A stretch of DNA of 64,000 nt from Bacteroidaceae bacterium (GCA_024398615.1 JAKSIU010000008.1:1-64000); one strand, 5' to 3'. Shown: positions 8,372 to 17,978, counted from the stretch's first letter. Made by a program: numbers and translations. Notes: a model not told the origin generated them from the letters alone.

Positions 8372-9670
8372 ATGGCATTTTTGGAAAAAGCTTTCGGTTT
8401 CGACCCCAAACAGCATAAGGTCGGTACCGAGATTCTGGCAGGTGTCACCACCTTCCTGACAATGGCCTATATCCTGGCCGTTAACCCCAGCATCTTCAGT
8501 GCTCTTGACGGTATGCCAAATGGCGCTGTGTTCACAGCCACCATTCTGGCAGCAGCTGTCGCAGGCCTGGTAATGGCATTCTATGCAAAGAAGCCTTTCG
8601 GCCTTGCTCCTGGCATGGGTCTGAACGCATTCTTCGTTTACACCGTATGTCTGACCATGGGTTACACATGGCAGTTCGCTCTGACGGCAGTTCTTATTGA
8701 AGGTGTTATCTTCATCATACTGTCAATCACTAAGGTCCGTACATGGATTCTGAACTCAATACCAATGTCTCTGAAGAATGCCATCGGTGCTGGTATCGGT
8801 CTGTTCATCGCATTCATCGGTCTGCAGAACGCCGGTATCGTTGTCAACAGCGATTCTACACTGGTTACCCTTGGTGACATCACTCACGGTACAGGTCTGC
8901 TGGCTGTCATCGGTCTGGTTATTTCCTGCACCCTGGCAATGCTGCATGTCCGTGGTGGTGTGCTCATCGGTATTTTGGTAACCGCTATCATCGGTATTCC
9001 TATGGGTATTACCGAGTTCGGCGGTGTCATTTCAGCTCCTCCTTCGATTGCTCCTATCTTCTGCCAGTTCGAATGGAACAACGTATTCACATGGGATATG
9101 CTGGCTGTCGTCTTCACATTCCTGTTCATTGACATGTTCGATACAATGGGAACTGTAATCGGCGTTTCACAGAAGGCCGGTTTCGTGAAGGAGGACGGTA
9201 CCATTGACGGTATTGACAAGGTGTTCATGGCCGATGCTATCGGTACAGTCGTAGGTGCATGTGTAGGTACTTCAACCACCACCACTTACGTTGAAAGTTC
9301 AACAGGTGTAGGTTCAGGCGGCCGTACAGGTCTGACTGCATTCACAGTTTCAATCTGCTTCCTGATTGCTCTGATCTTCTCACCGATTTTCCTGGCCATT
9401 CCAAGTGCAGCTACTGCACCGGCTCTGATCATTGTTGGTATGATGATGATGCAGCCTGCAACCAAGATTGACTGGCTCAACTACCGTGAATCAATCCCCG
9501 CATTCCTCACCATGCTGCTCATGCCTTGCTGCTACAGCATCAGTGACGGTATCCTGATTGGTATGATTTCATACGTTGTCCTGTACGCTCTGTCAGGCAA
9601 GTGGAAGGAAATCACTCCTACCATGTGGGTTCTTGCAGTTCTGTTCATCCTGCGCTACGCATTGCTGTAA
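8372..9670 (+). CDS. Purine permease (NCS2 family, PbuG/AzgA-like guanine/hypoxanthine transporter)
   Basis: 432 residues and 12 or more membrane segments. The AzgA/PbuG subgroup is recognised by MGLNAFFVYT near residue 90 and by the TM10 signature GTSTTTTYVESSTGVG with its conserved Glu. Known members import guanine, hypoxanthine or adenine by H+ symport. It starts 22 nt after the DUF5020 gene, so the two are probably co-transcribed. hpt, encoding the salvage enzyme for the same bases, lies about 2.6 kb downstream in a separate unit. Confidence 0.93.
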   Translation: MAFLEKAFGFDPKQHKVGTEILAGVTTFLTMAYILAVNPSIFSALDGMPNGAVFTATILAAAVAGLVMAFYAKKPFGLAPGMGLNAFFVYTVCLTMGYTWQFALTAVLIEGVIFIILSITKVRTWILNSIPMSLKNAIGAGIGLFIAFIGLQNAGIVVNSDSTLVTLGDITHGTGLLAVIGLVISCTLAMLHVRGGVLIGILVTAIIGIPMGITEFGGVISAPPSIAPIFCQFEWNNVFTWDMLAVVFTFLFIDMFDTMGTVIGVSQKAGFVKEDGTIDGIDKVFMADAIGTVVGACVGTSTTTTYVESSTGVGSGGRTGLTAFTVSICFLIALIFSPIFLAIPSAATAPALIIVGMMMMQPATKIDWLNYRESIPAFLTMLLMPCCYSISDGILIGMISYVVLYALSGKWKEITPTMWVLAVLFILRYALL

Positions 9671-9722
9671 CGCATGTGTGAAATAAGCTGAACAGGGGAC
9701 CGTTTCAGACGGTTCCTGACAT

Positions 9723-9757
9723 AAAACCCAGAAAGTCGTAACGGCTTTCTGGGTTTT
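9723..9757. terminator. Rho-independent terminator after the purine permease
   Basis: Arms 9723-9735 and 9745-9757 pair over 13 bp (AAAA...CCCAGAAAG with CTTTCTGGG...TTTT). It can work on either strand but serves the plus-strand operon. Confidence 0.85.
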
Positions 9758-9797
9758 GTGTTATTTTTGGGAGAAAGTAAGAACCTGTTTTAAGTTT

Positions 9798-11036
9798 ATG
9801 GATAAAGTGCTGAGAAGAATTGCTGTTTTGGCTGCAGCCGTTGCAGTCGTATCATGTTCGGGAAAACTGGACGATGAAGTCAATATTCCTGAAATCAGGC
9901 CGGTTAATCTTTCTGTTCTTCAGACTGAGGTGCTTCAGGCGGGACAGGGGTTCGGTTTTGACCTGTTTCACTGTGTTGCATCAGCAGCCGGAAATAAAAG
10001 TGTTTTCATTTCGCCGGCCAGTCTTCAGGTGGCGCTCATGATGGCGGCAAACGGGGCTCAGGGTGAAACTTACAGAGAGATTGTGGAAACTGTTGGCTAT
10101 GCCGGTTACAGCGTTGATGATATTAATTCAATGTACAGCCGTCTTATTCAGGGGCTTACTGTAGTTGACACTTCCACACAGTTCGAGATTGCCAATTCCG
10201 CATGGGTCAACGGGACGTTTCCAATATATAAGGACTATATTTCCACTCTGAGCAGTGTGTTCAGAGCCGGTTGTCGCAGCGTTGATTTCCGTTCGAACCG
10301 TGCGCTGGAACAGATAAACGGTTGGTGCAGTGACAATACCCATGGAATGATAAGGAAACTGTATGACAGCCTTGATGACGACTGGCAGTTCATTCTTATG
10401 AACACTTTGTATTTCAAGGGAATCTGGGCCAGCAAGTTCAATGCTTCAAATACATCGTCACAGACTTTCAATGTCATTGATGGCGGCAGTACTGCTGTTA
10501 GTATGATGCATCAGACTTCGGAATTCCAGTATTCTGAAAACCTTGAGGCACAGTTCTGCGCGCTTCCGTTCGGCAACACGGCATTTGAACTTGACATAGT
10601 ACTTCCTCATGCCGATGTCGATTTTGCAGAATATCTGTCGCAGTTCAATGCCGACAAGCTGAATTCCCTTATGGACATGAGCGGCAAGTCCAAGGTCCGT
10701 CTTTCTGTGCCTAAGGTTGAGCTGGACTGTTTTACCCAGTTTAATGATGTGCTGCAGAAAATGGGGATAATCACTGCTTTCAGCAATTACGCGCAGTTCT
10801 CCGCAATCAGTGAGGAACCGTTGAAAATTTCCGATGTGCGCCAGAAGGCTGTGTTCAAAATGGATGAAAGCGGTGCCGAGGCAGCGGCTGTTACCGGCAT
10901 TGCCTTTGAAAAGATTACAAGCGCGGGTCCTGAAAAGGAATATGTGTTCACTGCTGACCATCCGTTCATTCTGGTCATCCGTGAACGCACTTCAGGGGCA
11001 ATACTCTTTATGGGAAGCTATACTGGCTGTCTCTGA
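9798..11036 (+). CDS. Serpin-family protease inhibitor, lipoprotein
   Basis: 412 residues from the ATG at 9798. The in-frame ATG at 9756 lies inside the upstream terminator and gives no signal peptide, so the later start is preferred. The signal ends in a lipobox (VAVVSC), predicting a lipid-anchored periplasmic or surface protein. Serpin landmarks are NSAWVN, FKGIWASKF, the hinge DESGAEAAAVTG and the closing HPFILVIRERTSGAILFMG. The hinge has small residues at P15-P9, as in inhibitory serpins, so protease trapping is likely. The scissile bond probably lies near EKITS. The target may be a host or competitor serine or cysteine protease. It converges with the next gene with a 4-nt gap. Confidence 0.92.
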   Translation: MDKVLRRIAVLAAAVAVVSCSGKLDDEVNIPEIRPVNLSVLQTEVLQAGQGFGFDLFHCVASAAGNKSVFISPASLQVALMMAANGAQGETYREIVETVGYAGYSVDDINSMYSRLIQGLTVVDTSTQFEIANSAWVNGTFPIYKDYISTLSSVFRAGCRSVDFRSNRALEQINGWCSDNTHGMIRKLYDSLDDDWQFILMNTLYFKGIWASKFNASNTSSQTFNVIDGGSTAVSMMHQTSEFQYSENLEAQFCALPFGNTAFELDIVLPHADVDFAEYLSQFNADKLNSLMDMSGKSKVRLSVPKVELDCFTQFNDVLQKMGIITAFSNYAQFSAISEEPLKISDVRQKAVFKMDESGAEAAAVTGIAFEKITSAGPEKEYVFTADHPFILVIRERTSGAILFMGSYTGCL

Positions 11037-11040
11037 AGAC

Positions 11041-12144
11041 CTATTCGTTGAATGTTCCGATAGAACCGGTTGCAGGGTCGAATATGATTTCGGGCTTGCG
11101 GCCGTTTGAGAACCATTCCTTTGGCATTGAAGTCGTGCCGCCGAACTGTGATATGGGCTTTTCCAGATCAATGTAGCTGTGCCTGTTGTCATACACTCGT
11201 ATGTGTGCTGTACCGGGAACGTTGTAGAACAGGTACGGACTCTTGCTTTTAAGAATTCCGGTATTCCTGACGCTCAGCGGCGCATCGGTGTTCACTTCCG
11301 GCTTCAGAACGTCAATCCAGATCGGCTCGCCGGCAAGGTTATCGGCCGACAGTACGCCAAGACGCGATGAAAAGCGCATCAGAATATGGCGTTCGGTGAT
11401 GGAATCTGCATCAAATTCAATGACGGTGTTCTTGAGTTCTGTCCTTGTGGTGCCTGAGAACAGCGAGATAAGTGCCTTTTCCTGCCTGTCAAGCTGCTGT
11501 AGGACGTAGATGACCGATTCTCCGTCATCCGGCAGGTAGTCAGCCTCACCGCGTGTGATCATGTTCCGGCTGTCGCGTATGGCGTATATTTCGGCAGCCA
11601 CCAGCTCGGCCATCTTGGAGCTCGATGCAGACTGCAGTATCTCTTCGGTCAGGAAAGAGTAAGGGTCCGGTATGTCGTCGGATTCCTGAATGACCATTGC
11701 CTGAGCCGATGCCATATCAGCTGTTTCCTTGCTGTCTGAATTGACGCTGCGTAGAGTGCCGTCAGAATTCATCTGAATCCTTGTACCGTTCTTCTTGCCC
11801 AAGTCAAGACTGTAGATGACACTCATGTCAGGGGTGCCTGTGGTTTCAAGATTCATTTCCTGAATGCTCCATTCCTGCCATTCCTGTTCCCTGACATTGT
11901 CCAGACGCAGGTAGCGTTCGGCATAACGTGACAGTTCACCCGGGGTGTAAACTGTATGCAGTGTGCTGACTGTTACCATTATGCGTGTCTTTGGAAGCCG
12001 ATAGTAGACGGAATTGCCTACGAATCCTGGTGACATCTGGAGCGCATCGGTCTGGGCCTGCGCATTGCCCGCGTTCAGTGACATGCCGATGAGCAGGCAC
12101 AATGCTGTTCGTGTCGCCGATATGGCGTTAAATGATTTTTTCAT
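11041..12144 (-). CDS. DUF4831 family secreted protein
   Basis: 367 residues with a signal peptide (residues 1 to about 30, ending NAQAQ). It matches the Bacteroidales DUF4831 family in length and in the segments YYRLPKTRIMV, TPGELSRYAERYL and GEADYLPDDGESV. The function is unknown. The sequence suggests a soluble, strand-rich periplasmic or outer-membrane-associated protein. It is monocistronic with a -7 element only 8 nt before the ATG, so the mRNA leader would be extremely short. It is divergent from hpt. Confidence 0.8.
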   Translation of the reverse strand: MKKSFNAISATRTALCLLIGMSLNAGNAQAQTDALQMSPGFVGNSVYYRLPKTRIMVTVSTLHTVYTPGELSRYAERYLRLDNVREQEWQEWSIQEMNLETTGTPDMSVIYSLDLGKKNGTRIQMNSDGTLRSVNSDSKETADMASAQAMVIQESDDIPDPYSFLTEEILQSASSSKMAELVAAEIYAIRDSRNMITRGEADYLPDDGESVIYVLQQLDRQEKALISLFSGTTRTELKNTVIEFDADSITERHILMRFSSRLGVLSADNLAGEPIWIDVLKPEVNTDAPLSVRNTGILKSKSPYLFYNVPGTAHIRVYDNRHSYIDLEKPISQFGGTTSMPKEWFSNGRKPEIIFDPATGSIGTFNE

Positions 12145-12152
12145 GACATTGG

Positions 12153-12160
12153 CAAAAGTA
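12153..12160 (-). promoter_or_regulatory. -7 promoter element (TACTTTTG) for the DUF4831 gene
   Basis: Exact TAnnTTTG on the minus strand, 8 nt before the start codon. Confidence 0.5.
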
Positions 12161-12203
12161 CATTTATTTTGACCGTCACCAATTATCTACCACCTTTTTT
12201 ATT

Positions 12204-12211
12204 TACTTTTG
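12204..12211 (+). promoter_or_regulatory. -7 promoter element (TACTTTTG) for hpt
   Basis: Exact TAnnTTTG, 22 nt before the hpt ATG and divergent from the DUF4831 promoter. Confidence 0.5.
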
Positions 12212-12233
12212 CCAAATAATAACTGTTTGAAAT

Positions 12234-12773
12234 ATGGATACAATCAAGGTTTTGGACAAGAAATTCACGAAATTCCTGTCAGAAGAGGAGATACTTGCCC
12301 AGGTAAAGCGTGTGGCCGGGGAGATCAATCGTGACTATAAGGGAAAGAATCCTCTTTTCCTTTGTGTTCTGAACGGCTCATTCATGTTTGCATCGGACCT
12401 GATGAAGGAGATTGATTTGGATTGCAGCATCCATTTTGTGAAGCTGGCTTCGTACGAGGGTGTGGTTTCTACGGGCAAGGTCCGTGAAGTGATAGGAATC
12501 AACCAGTCTCTGAAAGCCCGTGATGTGATTGTAATAGAGGACATTGTCGATACCGGAGTCACAATGGAGCACATGCTTGAGACTCTCGGTACCCGCGAAC
12601 CCAACTCCATTCAGGTGTGTACACTCCTGTGCAAGCCCGGTAAGATGAAGGTTAAGCTTGATCTTAAGTATGTAGCCATGAACATTCCTGATGATTTTAT
12701 TGTTGGCTATGGCCTTGACTATGACGGTTACGGGCGCAACTATCGTGACATATATAAAGTCTGTCAGGATTAA
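12234..12773 (+). CDS. hpt: Hypoxanthine phosphoribosyltransferase
   Basis: 179 residues, normal for the family. It converts hypoxanthine and guanine plus PRPP to IMP and GMP in the cytosol. The PRPP-binding motif VIVIEDIVDTGVTM is at about 101-114, and the base-specificity region near the C-terminus includes FIVGYGLDYDG. It is the first gene of hpt-obgE-dcp (9-nt and 16-nt gaps). In many Bacteroidales adk sits between hpt and obgE; here it is absent from that position. The purine permeases upstream supply its substrates. Confidence 0.96.
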   Translation: MDTIKVLDKKFTKFLSEEEILAQVKRVAGEINRDYKGKNPLFLCVLNGSFMFASDLMKEIDLDCSIHFVKLASYEGVVSTGKVREVIGINQSLKARDVIVIEDIVDTGVTMEHMLETLGTREPNSIQVCTLLCKPGKMKVKLDLKYVAMNIPDDFIVGYGLDYDGYGRNYRDIYKVCQD

Positions 12774-12782
12774 TAGAAAGTT

Positions 12783-13955
12783 ATGCCTGAATCCAATTTT
12801 GTCGATTATGTGAAGATTTTCTGCCGTTCTGGAAAGGGCGGGAGAGGATCGGCGCATCTTCGTCATGACAAGTACATACCGAATGGCGGTCCTGATGGTG
12901 GTGACGGCGGTCATGGCGGCAGCGTTATCCTGAAGGGAAACCGCAACTACTGGACTCTGCTTCACCTTCGTTACGAACGTCACGCCTTTGCCGAAAACGG
13001 AGGCAACGGCGGCAGCAACAAGTGTTTCGGCAAGGACGGCAGCGATATCGTCATCGAGGTTCCGTGTGGCACTGTAGCCTACGACGCCGAGACCGGCGAA
13101 TATCTGTGCGACATCACATCGGACCAGCAGGAGGTGGTGCTGCTCAAGGGCGGACGCGGAGGTCTGGGCAACTGGCACTTCCGTACTGCAACCCGTCAGG
13201 CTCCGCGTTTTGCACAGCCCGGCGAACCCGCTCAGGAACGTATGGTGGTGCTGGAACTCAAGCTTCTGGCCGATGTCGGTCTGGTGGGCTTCCCGAATGC
13301 CGGAAAATCGACCCTGCTGTCAGCAATATCGGCTGCCAAGCCAAAGATTGCCAACTATCCGTTCACTACGCTGGAACCCAATCTGGGCATTGTGTCATAT
13401 CGTGACGGCAAGTCATTCGTTATGGCCGACATTCCTGGAATCATTGAGGGTGCCAGTGAAGGCAAGGGATTGGGACTCCGGTTCCTGCGTCATATAGAAC
13501 GCAATTCCCTGCTTCTGTTCATGGTTCCGTCCGATACTGATGACATTGCCCGCGAATACCATATTCTTCTGAATGAGCTTGAACGCTTCAATCCCGACAT
13601 GCTGGACAAGCAGCGAGTGCTTGCCATCACCAAGTGTGATCTGATTGATGCCGAACTCATGGATTTGCTTGAGGGCAGTCTGCCCGATGATCTGCCGCAT
13701 GTCTTCATTTCAGGTGTGAGCGGACTGGGTCTTCAGCAGCTCAAGGACATTCTCTGGAAAGAACTGAGCAGTGAGAAGAACCGTCTGGAGACCGACTGGA
13801 CCACGGAGCGCCTTGTCCACCGTTCAAAGGATGCCGGTGAAATGAAGAGCGAACTGGCAGCAGTGGGCGAAGACTTCGATTTCGAATACGAGGAGATTGA
13901 CGAGGACGATATCGAAGAACTCGAAGATGGTGACATTGAAATGGATTTTGAATGA
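12783..13955 (+). CDS. obgE: Obg GTPase (ribosome assembly / stress control)
   Basis: 390 residues. The glycine-rich Obg fold is at residues 1 to about 158 ([19 protein letters not shown]). The G domain follows, with [29 protein letters not shown] and an SGVSGLG-type G5. An acidic tail (many Asp and Glu after residue 360) ends the protein. Obg is a GTPase tied to 50S maturation and ppGpp signalling. It begins 9 nt after hpt and is followed 16 nt later by the M3 peptidase gene, so the three are probably one transcript. Confidence 0.97.
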   Translation: MPESNFVDYVKIFCRSGKGGRGSAHLRHDKYIPNGGPDGGDGGHGGSVILKGNRNYWTLLHLRYERHAFAENGGNGGSNKCFGKDGSDIVIEVPCGTVAYDAETGEYLCDITSDQQEVVLLKGGRGGLGNWHFRTATRQAPRFAQPGEPAQERMVVLELKLLADVGLVGFPNAGKSTLLSAISAAKPKIANYPFTTLEPNLGIVSYRDGKSFVMADIPGIIEGASEGKGLGLRFLRHIERNSLLLFMVPSDTDDIAREYHILLNELERFNPDMLDKQRVLAITKCDLIDAELMDLLEGSLPDDLPHVFISGVSGLGLQQLKDILWKELSSEKNRLETDWTTERLVHRSKDAGEMKSELAAVGEDFDFEYEEIDEDDIEELEDGDIEMDFE

Positions 13956-13971
13956 CAAACAAGAAATAGAA

Positions 13972-15969
13972 ATGAAAAAAAGCGTTATTATCATGGCAGC
14001 ATTTGCTATGGCGGCCTGCAACTCCGGCCGCGTGAATCCTTTCCTGACGGAATGGGATACCCCTTATGGTATTCCTCCATTTGACCAGTTCCAGATTGAA
14101 GACTATATCCCGGCAATTGAAGCGGGCATAAGCCAGCAGGAGATGGAAATCAAGGCCATTACCGATAATCCCGATGCTCCCACATTCGAAAACACCATTC
14201 TGCCGTTGGAACTGTCAGGCGACATCCTGTCAAAGGTTAGTGGCGTGCTGTACAACATTACTGAAACGGACCAGACTCCGGAACTTGATTCCGTCATGGA
14301 TGCTGCAATTCCGCTTATGACCGCCCATGAGGATAACATCTCGTTCAACAAGGACCTCTACAAGCGTGTCGCAGCAATCTGGAATGCCGATCAGTCAGGC
14401 CTGACCCGCGAGCAGCAGATGGTCCTCAAGAAGTACTATGAGGACTTTGAACGCAGCGGCATCGGCCTTGATGAGGCAAAGCAGGACCGTCTGCGCGAAA
14501 TCAACACCGAGATGGCCGCAAAGATCCAGAAGATAGGAAACAACATCCTGGCTGAAAACAACAACTTCAAGGATGAGTTCGGAATAAGCATTTCACAGTA
14601 TCCCGATGCCATGACATCGACTCAGGACCGCGAACTGCGTCACCGCATGCTGGTGGCCTACAACACCCGCTGCCATAATGGAAACGAGTTTGATAACCGC
14701 AAGCTGATTATGGAGGTGTTTGCCCTGCGCATCGAGAAGGCTAAGATTCTGGGCTACGAGTCACCTGCCGCCTATACTTTGGAAAACAAGATGGCTCATG
14801 ATCCCGAAACGGTCGATGCATTCCTGGACGGCATTATGAAGGCATCCATTCAGAAAGCCAATGAGGAAGTTGCAGACATGCAGGCTATTATGGATCGTGA
14901 TGTTAAGGCCGGACTGCTTCCTGCGGGCAGCCGAATTGAACCGTGGGACTGGTGGTACTATGCTGAAAAGGTACGCAAGGAGAAATATGACCTTGACGAA
15001 GAGCAGACCAAGCCGTATTTCAAGGCAGAAAACGTTGTCAAGGGCATTTTCACTGCTGCAAACCGTCTGTACGGTGTGAACTTCGAAAAGCTTGAGAACG
15101 TTCCAGCATACAATCCGGATTGCGTCACTACCTATAAGGTGACCGATGCTGACGGGGCATTAGTAGGCATTTTCACGACAGACTATTTCCCGCGTTCAAG
15201 CAAGCGCGGAGGTGCATGGATGAACAACGTACGCGAGCAGTATTTTGATGCCGATGGCAATGAGGTCCGTCCGATGATTGTCAATGTAGGTAATCTTAAC
15301 GAGTACATGTCGATAGACGATGTCCAGACCACATTCCACGAATTCGGACATGCTCTGCACGGCCTGCTCACCAAGTGTCATTACAAGTCAGTAAGCGGAA
15401 CAAACGTAACCCGTGACTATGTCGAGATGTTCTCTCAGATTAACGAGAACTGGGCTTTCCAGCCCGATCTGCTGGCAGTATATGCAGTGAATGATGAGGG
15501 ACAGGTCATTCCTCAGGAACTCGTTGACAAGATCAACAATGCGCTCAAGTTCAACCAGGGCTTCATGACAGCCGAACTCTGTGCCGCATCGATTCTTGAT
15601 ATGAAGTGGCACGAGCTGACCAGCCTTGAAGGTATTGACATTGACGAATTCGAAGCCAAGGTCTGCGCAGACATGGGCCTCATCAAGGAAATAGGTCCAC
15701 GCTACCGTACTACATACTTCAACCACATATTCGGCAGCGGCTACAATGCCGGCTACTACGGTTATCTGTGGTCTGAGGTTCTGGATAAGGACGCATTTGA
15801 CAAGTTCGAAAAGAGCGGTGACGTGTGGAATCCGGCTCTGGCCAAGCAGTTCAAGGAGACCTTCCTTGAGAGAGGCGGCAGCGAAGAGCCCATGACTCTG
15901 TTCAAGAGCTTCATGGGACGCGAGCCTGAGAACGAAGCATTCCTGCGCGGCCGCGGTCTCATTGACTGA
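13972..15969 (+). CDS. dcp: M3-family metallopeptidase (dipeptidyl carboxypeptidase-like), lipoprotein
   Basis: 665 residues from the ATG at 13972. An upstream ATG at 13897 would overlap obgE and bury the signal sequence, so it is rejected. A lipobox (AMAAC, Cys16) predicts lipid anchoring in the periplasm. The zinc site HEFGH is at 456-460, with the third ligand Glu expected in the following helix. Overall it resembles Dcp/oligopeptidase A. Likely role: trimming C-terminal dipeptides from oligopeptides in the periplasm. It ends at a strong bidirectional terminator facing the acyl-CoA synthetase gene. Confidence 0.92.
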   Translation: MKKSVIIMAAFAMAACNSGRVNPFLTEWDTPYGIPPFDQFQIEDYIPAIEAGISQQEMEIKAITDNPDAPTFENTILPLELSGDILSKVSGVLYNITETDQTPELDSVMDAAIPLMTAHEDNISFNKDLYKRVAAIWNADQSGLTREQQMVLKKYYEDFERSGIGLDEAKQDRLREINTEMAAKIQKIGNNILAENNNFKDEFGISISQYPDAMTSTQDRELRHRMLVAYNTRCHNGNEFDNRKLIMEVFALRIEKAKILGYESPAAYTLENKMAHDPETVDAFLDGIMKASIQKANEEVADMQAIMDRDVKAGLLPAGSRIEPWDWWYYAEKVRKEKYDLDEEQTKPYFKAENVVKGIFTAANRLYGVNFEKLENVPAYNPDCVTTYKVTDADGALVGIFTTDYFPRSSKRGGAWMNNVREQYFDADGNEVRPMIVNVGNLNEYMSIDDVQTTFHEFGHALHGLLTKCHYKSVSGTNVTRDYVEMFSQINENWAFQPDLLAVYAVNDEGQVIPQELVDKINNALKFNQGFMTAELCAASILDMKWHELTSLEGIDIDEFEAKVCADMGLIKEIGPRYRTTYFNHIFGSGYNAGYYGYLWSEVLDKDAFDKFEKSGDVWNPALAKQFKETFLERGGSEEPMTLFKSFMGREPENEAFLRGRGLID

Positions 15970-16015
15970 TGTAGAAGCTGTTTGTCCCCGCCCGGGGTCA
16001 CCATATAGATATTAT

Positions 16016-16057
16016 GATAAAGGAACAGCCCTGATGATTCGGGGCTGTTCCTTTATC
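16016..16057. terminator. Bidirectional terminator between dcp and the acyl-CoA synthetase gene
   Basis: A perfect 16-bp stem (16016-16031 with 16042-16057) encloses a 10-nt loop. A-rich and T-rich ends on both sides allow use by both convergent genes. Confidence 0.9.
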
Positions 16058-16074
16058 ATCTTATTTCTTCCTTT

Positions 16075-17856
16075 TTACTGATTGTTATAGACTTTCTCCG
16101 AGATGGCTTTGCCGTAGCGTTCCATCAGCGCCTTGCGCTTAAGCTTGAGCGTCTGTGACAGAAGACCGTTGGCTGTGGTCCAGTCATCGAAAGTGAAGAT
16201 AGGGCGGGTGACGGCCTCGAACGATGCGTTCTGGCGGTTGACTGACTCCACGTCTTTGAGAAGACGGGCGCGGACCGGTGCCGTCTCAAGGAATGTGTCA
16301 TCGGCTTTGAATTCCAGGCCCATTTCTCCAGCCAGTTCACGGGCTTTTTCCCTGTTGACAACAATGACGGCCGATGCGAACTTGTGGTCGCTGCCGAATA
16401 CAAAGCAGTTGTCAAAGAGCGGAGAGTTGGTGATCTGGGTCTCAATGGCCTGTGGGGCAATGTACTTGCCAAGTGACAGCTTGAAGATTTCCTTCTTGCG
16501 GTCAGTTATCTTGACGTACTGTCCTTCAACAAGGGTTCCGATATCGCCGGTATGCAACCATCCGTCGCTGTCAATGACCTGGGCGGTTGCTTCCGGGTTC
16601 TTGTAGTAGCCTTTCATGACATGGGGACCGCGGGTCAGAATCTCACCGTCGGGCGCGAAGGTCAGTTCGCTTCCGCCAATGGGCTTTCCAACAGTGCCGA
16701 TTACATTGTATCCGTCTGCGGGGCTGTTCACGGCAATGACAGGCGATGCTTCGGTCATTCCGTAACCCTCATAAATGTACATGTGTGCTGCGTTGAAGAG
16801 CTTGACAATCTGGGGACGGATTGATGAACCGCCTGATACCACCAGAAGTCTGTGACCGCCAAGTTTTTCACGCCATTTGCTATAGACAAGGCGGTCGGCC
16901 ATGTTACGTTTGAATGTATATATTGGATCATGGCGTCTGTTGTCGAACTCCAGTCCGAAATTCCAGCACCAGTCGTATAATGTCTTCTTGAATCCCTTGA
17001 GGTCACGGCCTGCCTTTTCAAAGTTGTCAAACATGCTCTCCAGTACGCGCGGAACGGCGCACAGACCATCGGCATGTGAACTGGCCATATCACGGGCAAT
17101 GCTCTTGAGACCTTCGGCATAATAGGTGCTTATACCCTTTTCCTGATATTCGTAGTTCATGGTACGTTCGTACACATGACAGAGAGGCAGGAAACTCAAC
17201 ATGCGGTGCTTTTCCGTATAGGTCTGGCGTACTGCATGCGAATGGGCATCGAAAGTCAGGTTGCGGTGAGTGAGCATGACGCCCTTGGGAGTACCGGTAG
17301 TGCCTGATGTGTAAACCAGGGAAGCAACGGTGTCGGGATCGGTCTCCCGAATGTTACGTTCCACAATCTCTTCAAGCTCCTGCTTGCGCTCCATACCGGC
17401 TTCAATTACATCCTGCAGGGATTTTCTGCCTTCAGCCGGGTCAATCTGGAACAGTGTGGCCTGATGGTCCATTTGTGAAATCACCTTTTCGAGTATCTCA
17501 TAAAGGCGCGGTGTGCCGGCAAAGATGAATTTCGAGTCGCTGTGATTGAGTATGTATAGGAATTCGCTTTCACTGAGGGTCGGATAGACGGGAACGAAGA
17601 CCAGTCCTGCCAGTGTGGTGCCCATATCGAGAAAGTTCCATTCCGGACGGTTGGGTGTGACGACAATGACTTTGTCCTGCGGCTGTCCCCCAAGTGCCAG
17701 AAGGCCGCGGGCTATTGCGTGTGACTGTTCGACGTAGTCATCGACGCTTGTCTTGTGCCATTCCCCCTTGATGCAGCGTGCAAATATATCGTCCTTGGGA
17801 AAACATTCGGCCAGCATGGTGAGATAGTCGAATGTTCTTGTCGGAATACCTGTCAT
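16075..17856 (-). CDS. Long-chain fatty-acid-CoA ligase (AMP-binding)
   Basis: 593 residues. This adenylate-forming enzyme activates fatty acids with ATP and CoA. Motifs are LVYTSGTTGTPKGVMLTH (P-loop-like A3 core), YEGYGMTEASPV (A5), GWLHTGDIG (A7) and ITDRKKEIFKLSLGKYI (A8 to A10). The segment ERTMNYEYQEKGISTYY is typical of the FAA1-like long-chain group. No transmembrane segments are seen, so it is probably cytosolic or peripheral. It is monocistronic with a -7 element 20 nt before the ATG. In anaerobic Bacteroidales it more likely feeds membrane lipid synthesis than beta-oxidation; that role is inference. Confidence 0.94.
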   Translation of the reverse strand: MTGIPTRTFDYLTMLAECFPKDDIFARCIKGEWHKTSVDDYVEQSHAIARGLLALGGQPQDKVIVVTPNRPEWNFLDMGTTLAGLVFVPVYPTLSESEFLYILNHSDSKFIFAGTPRLYEILEKVISQMDHQATLFQIDPAEGRKSLQDVIEAGMERKQELEEIVERNIRETDPDTVASLVYTSGTTGTPKGVMLTHRNLTFDAHSHAVRQTYTEKHRMLSFLPLCHVYERTMNYEYQEKGISTYYAEGLKSIARDMASSHADGLCAVPRVLESMFDNFEKAGRDLKGFKKTLYDWCWNFGLEFDNRRHDPIYTFKRNMADRLVYSKWREKLGGHRLLVVSGGSSIRPQIVKLFNAAHMYIYEGYGMTEASPVIAVNSPADGYNVIGTVGKPIGGSELTFAPDGEILTRGPHVMKGYYKNPEATAQVIDSDGWLHTGDIGTLVEGQYVKITDRKKEIFKLSLGKYIAPQAIETQITNSPLFDNCFVFGSDHKFASAVIVVNREKARELAGEMGLEFKADDTFLETAPVRARLLKDVESVNRQNASFEAVTRPIFTFDDWTTANGLLSQTLKLKRKALMERYGKAISEKVYNNQ

Positions 17857-17876
17857 AATAAACTGAATTTTGGCTG

Positions 17877-17884
17877 CAAAGTTA
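17877..17884 (-). promoter_or_regulatory. -7 promoter element (TAACTTTG) for the acyl-CoA synthetase
   Basis: Exact TAnnTTTG on the minus strand, 20 nt before the ATG. Confidence 0.55.
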
Positions 17885-17970
17885 CTCCTTTTTATTTCTG
17901 CTATTTCATGAAAGGATGGTTAATTTTGGGATAATTCACGAATGAAATGGTATAAATGTAAAAAAACATT

Positions 17971-17978
17971 TAACTTTG
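17971..17978 (+). promoter_or_regulatory. -7 promoter element (TAACTTTG) upstream of the secreted DUF4412-like gene
   Basis: Exact TAnnTTTG, leaving a leader of roughly 80 nt before the ATG at 18063. That is longer than for most genes in this window. Confidence 0.5.

Noticed and set aside
13897..13971. Upstream ATG extending the M3 peptidase
   Set aside because: It overlaps obgE and buries a clear lipoprotein signal; the ATG at 13972 is better.
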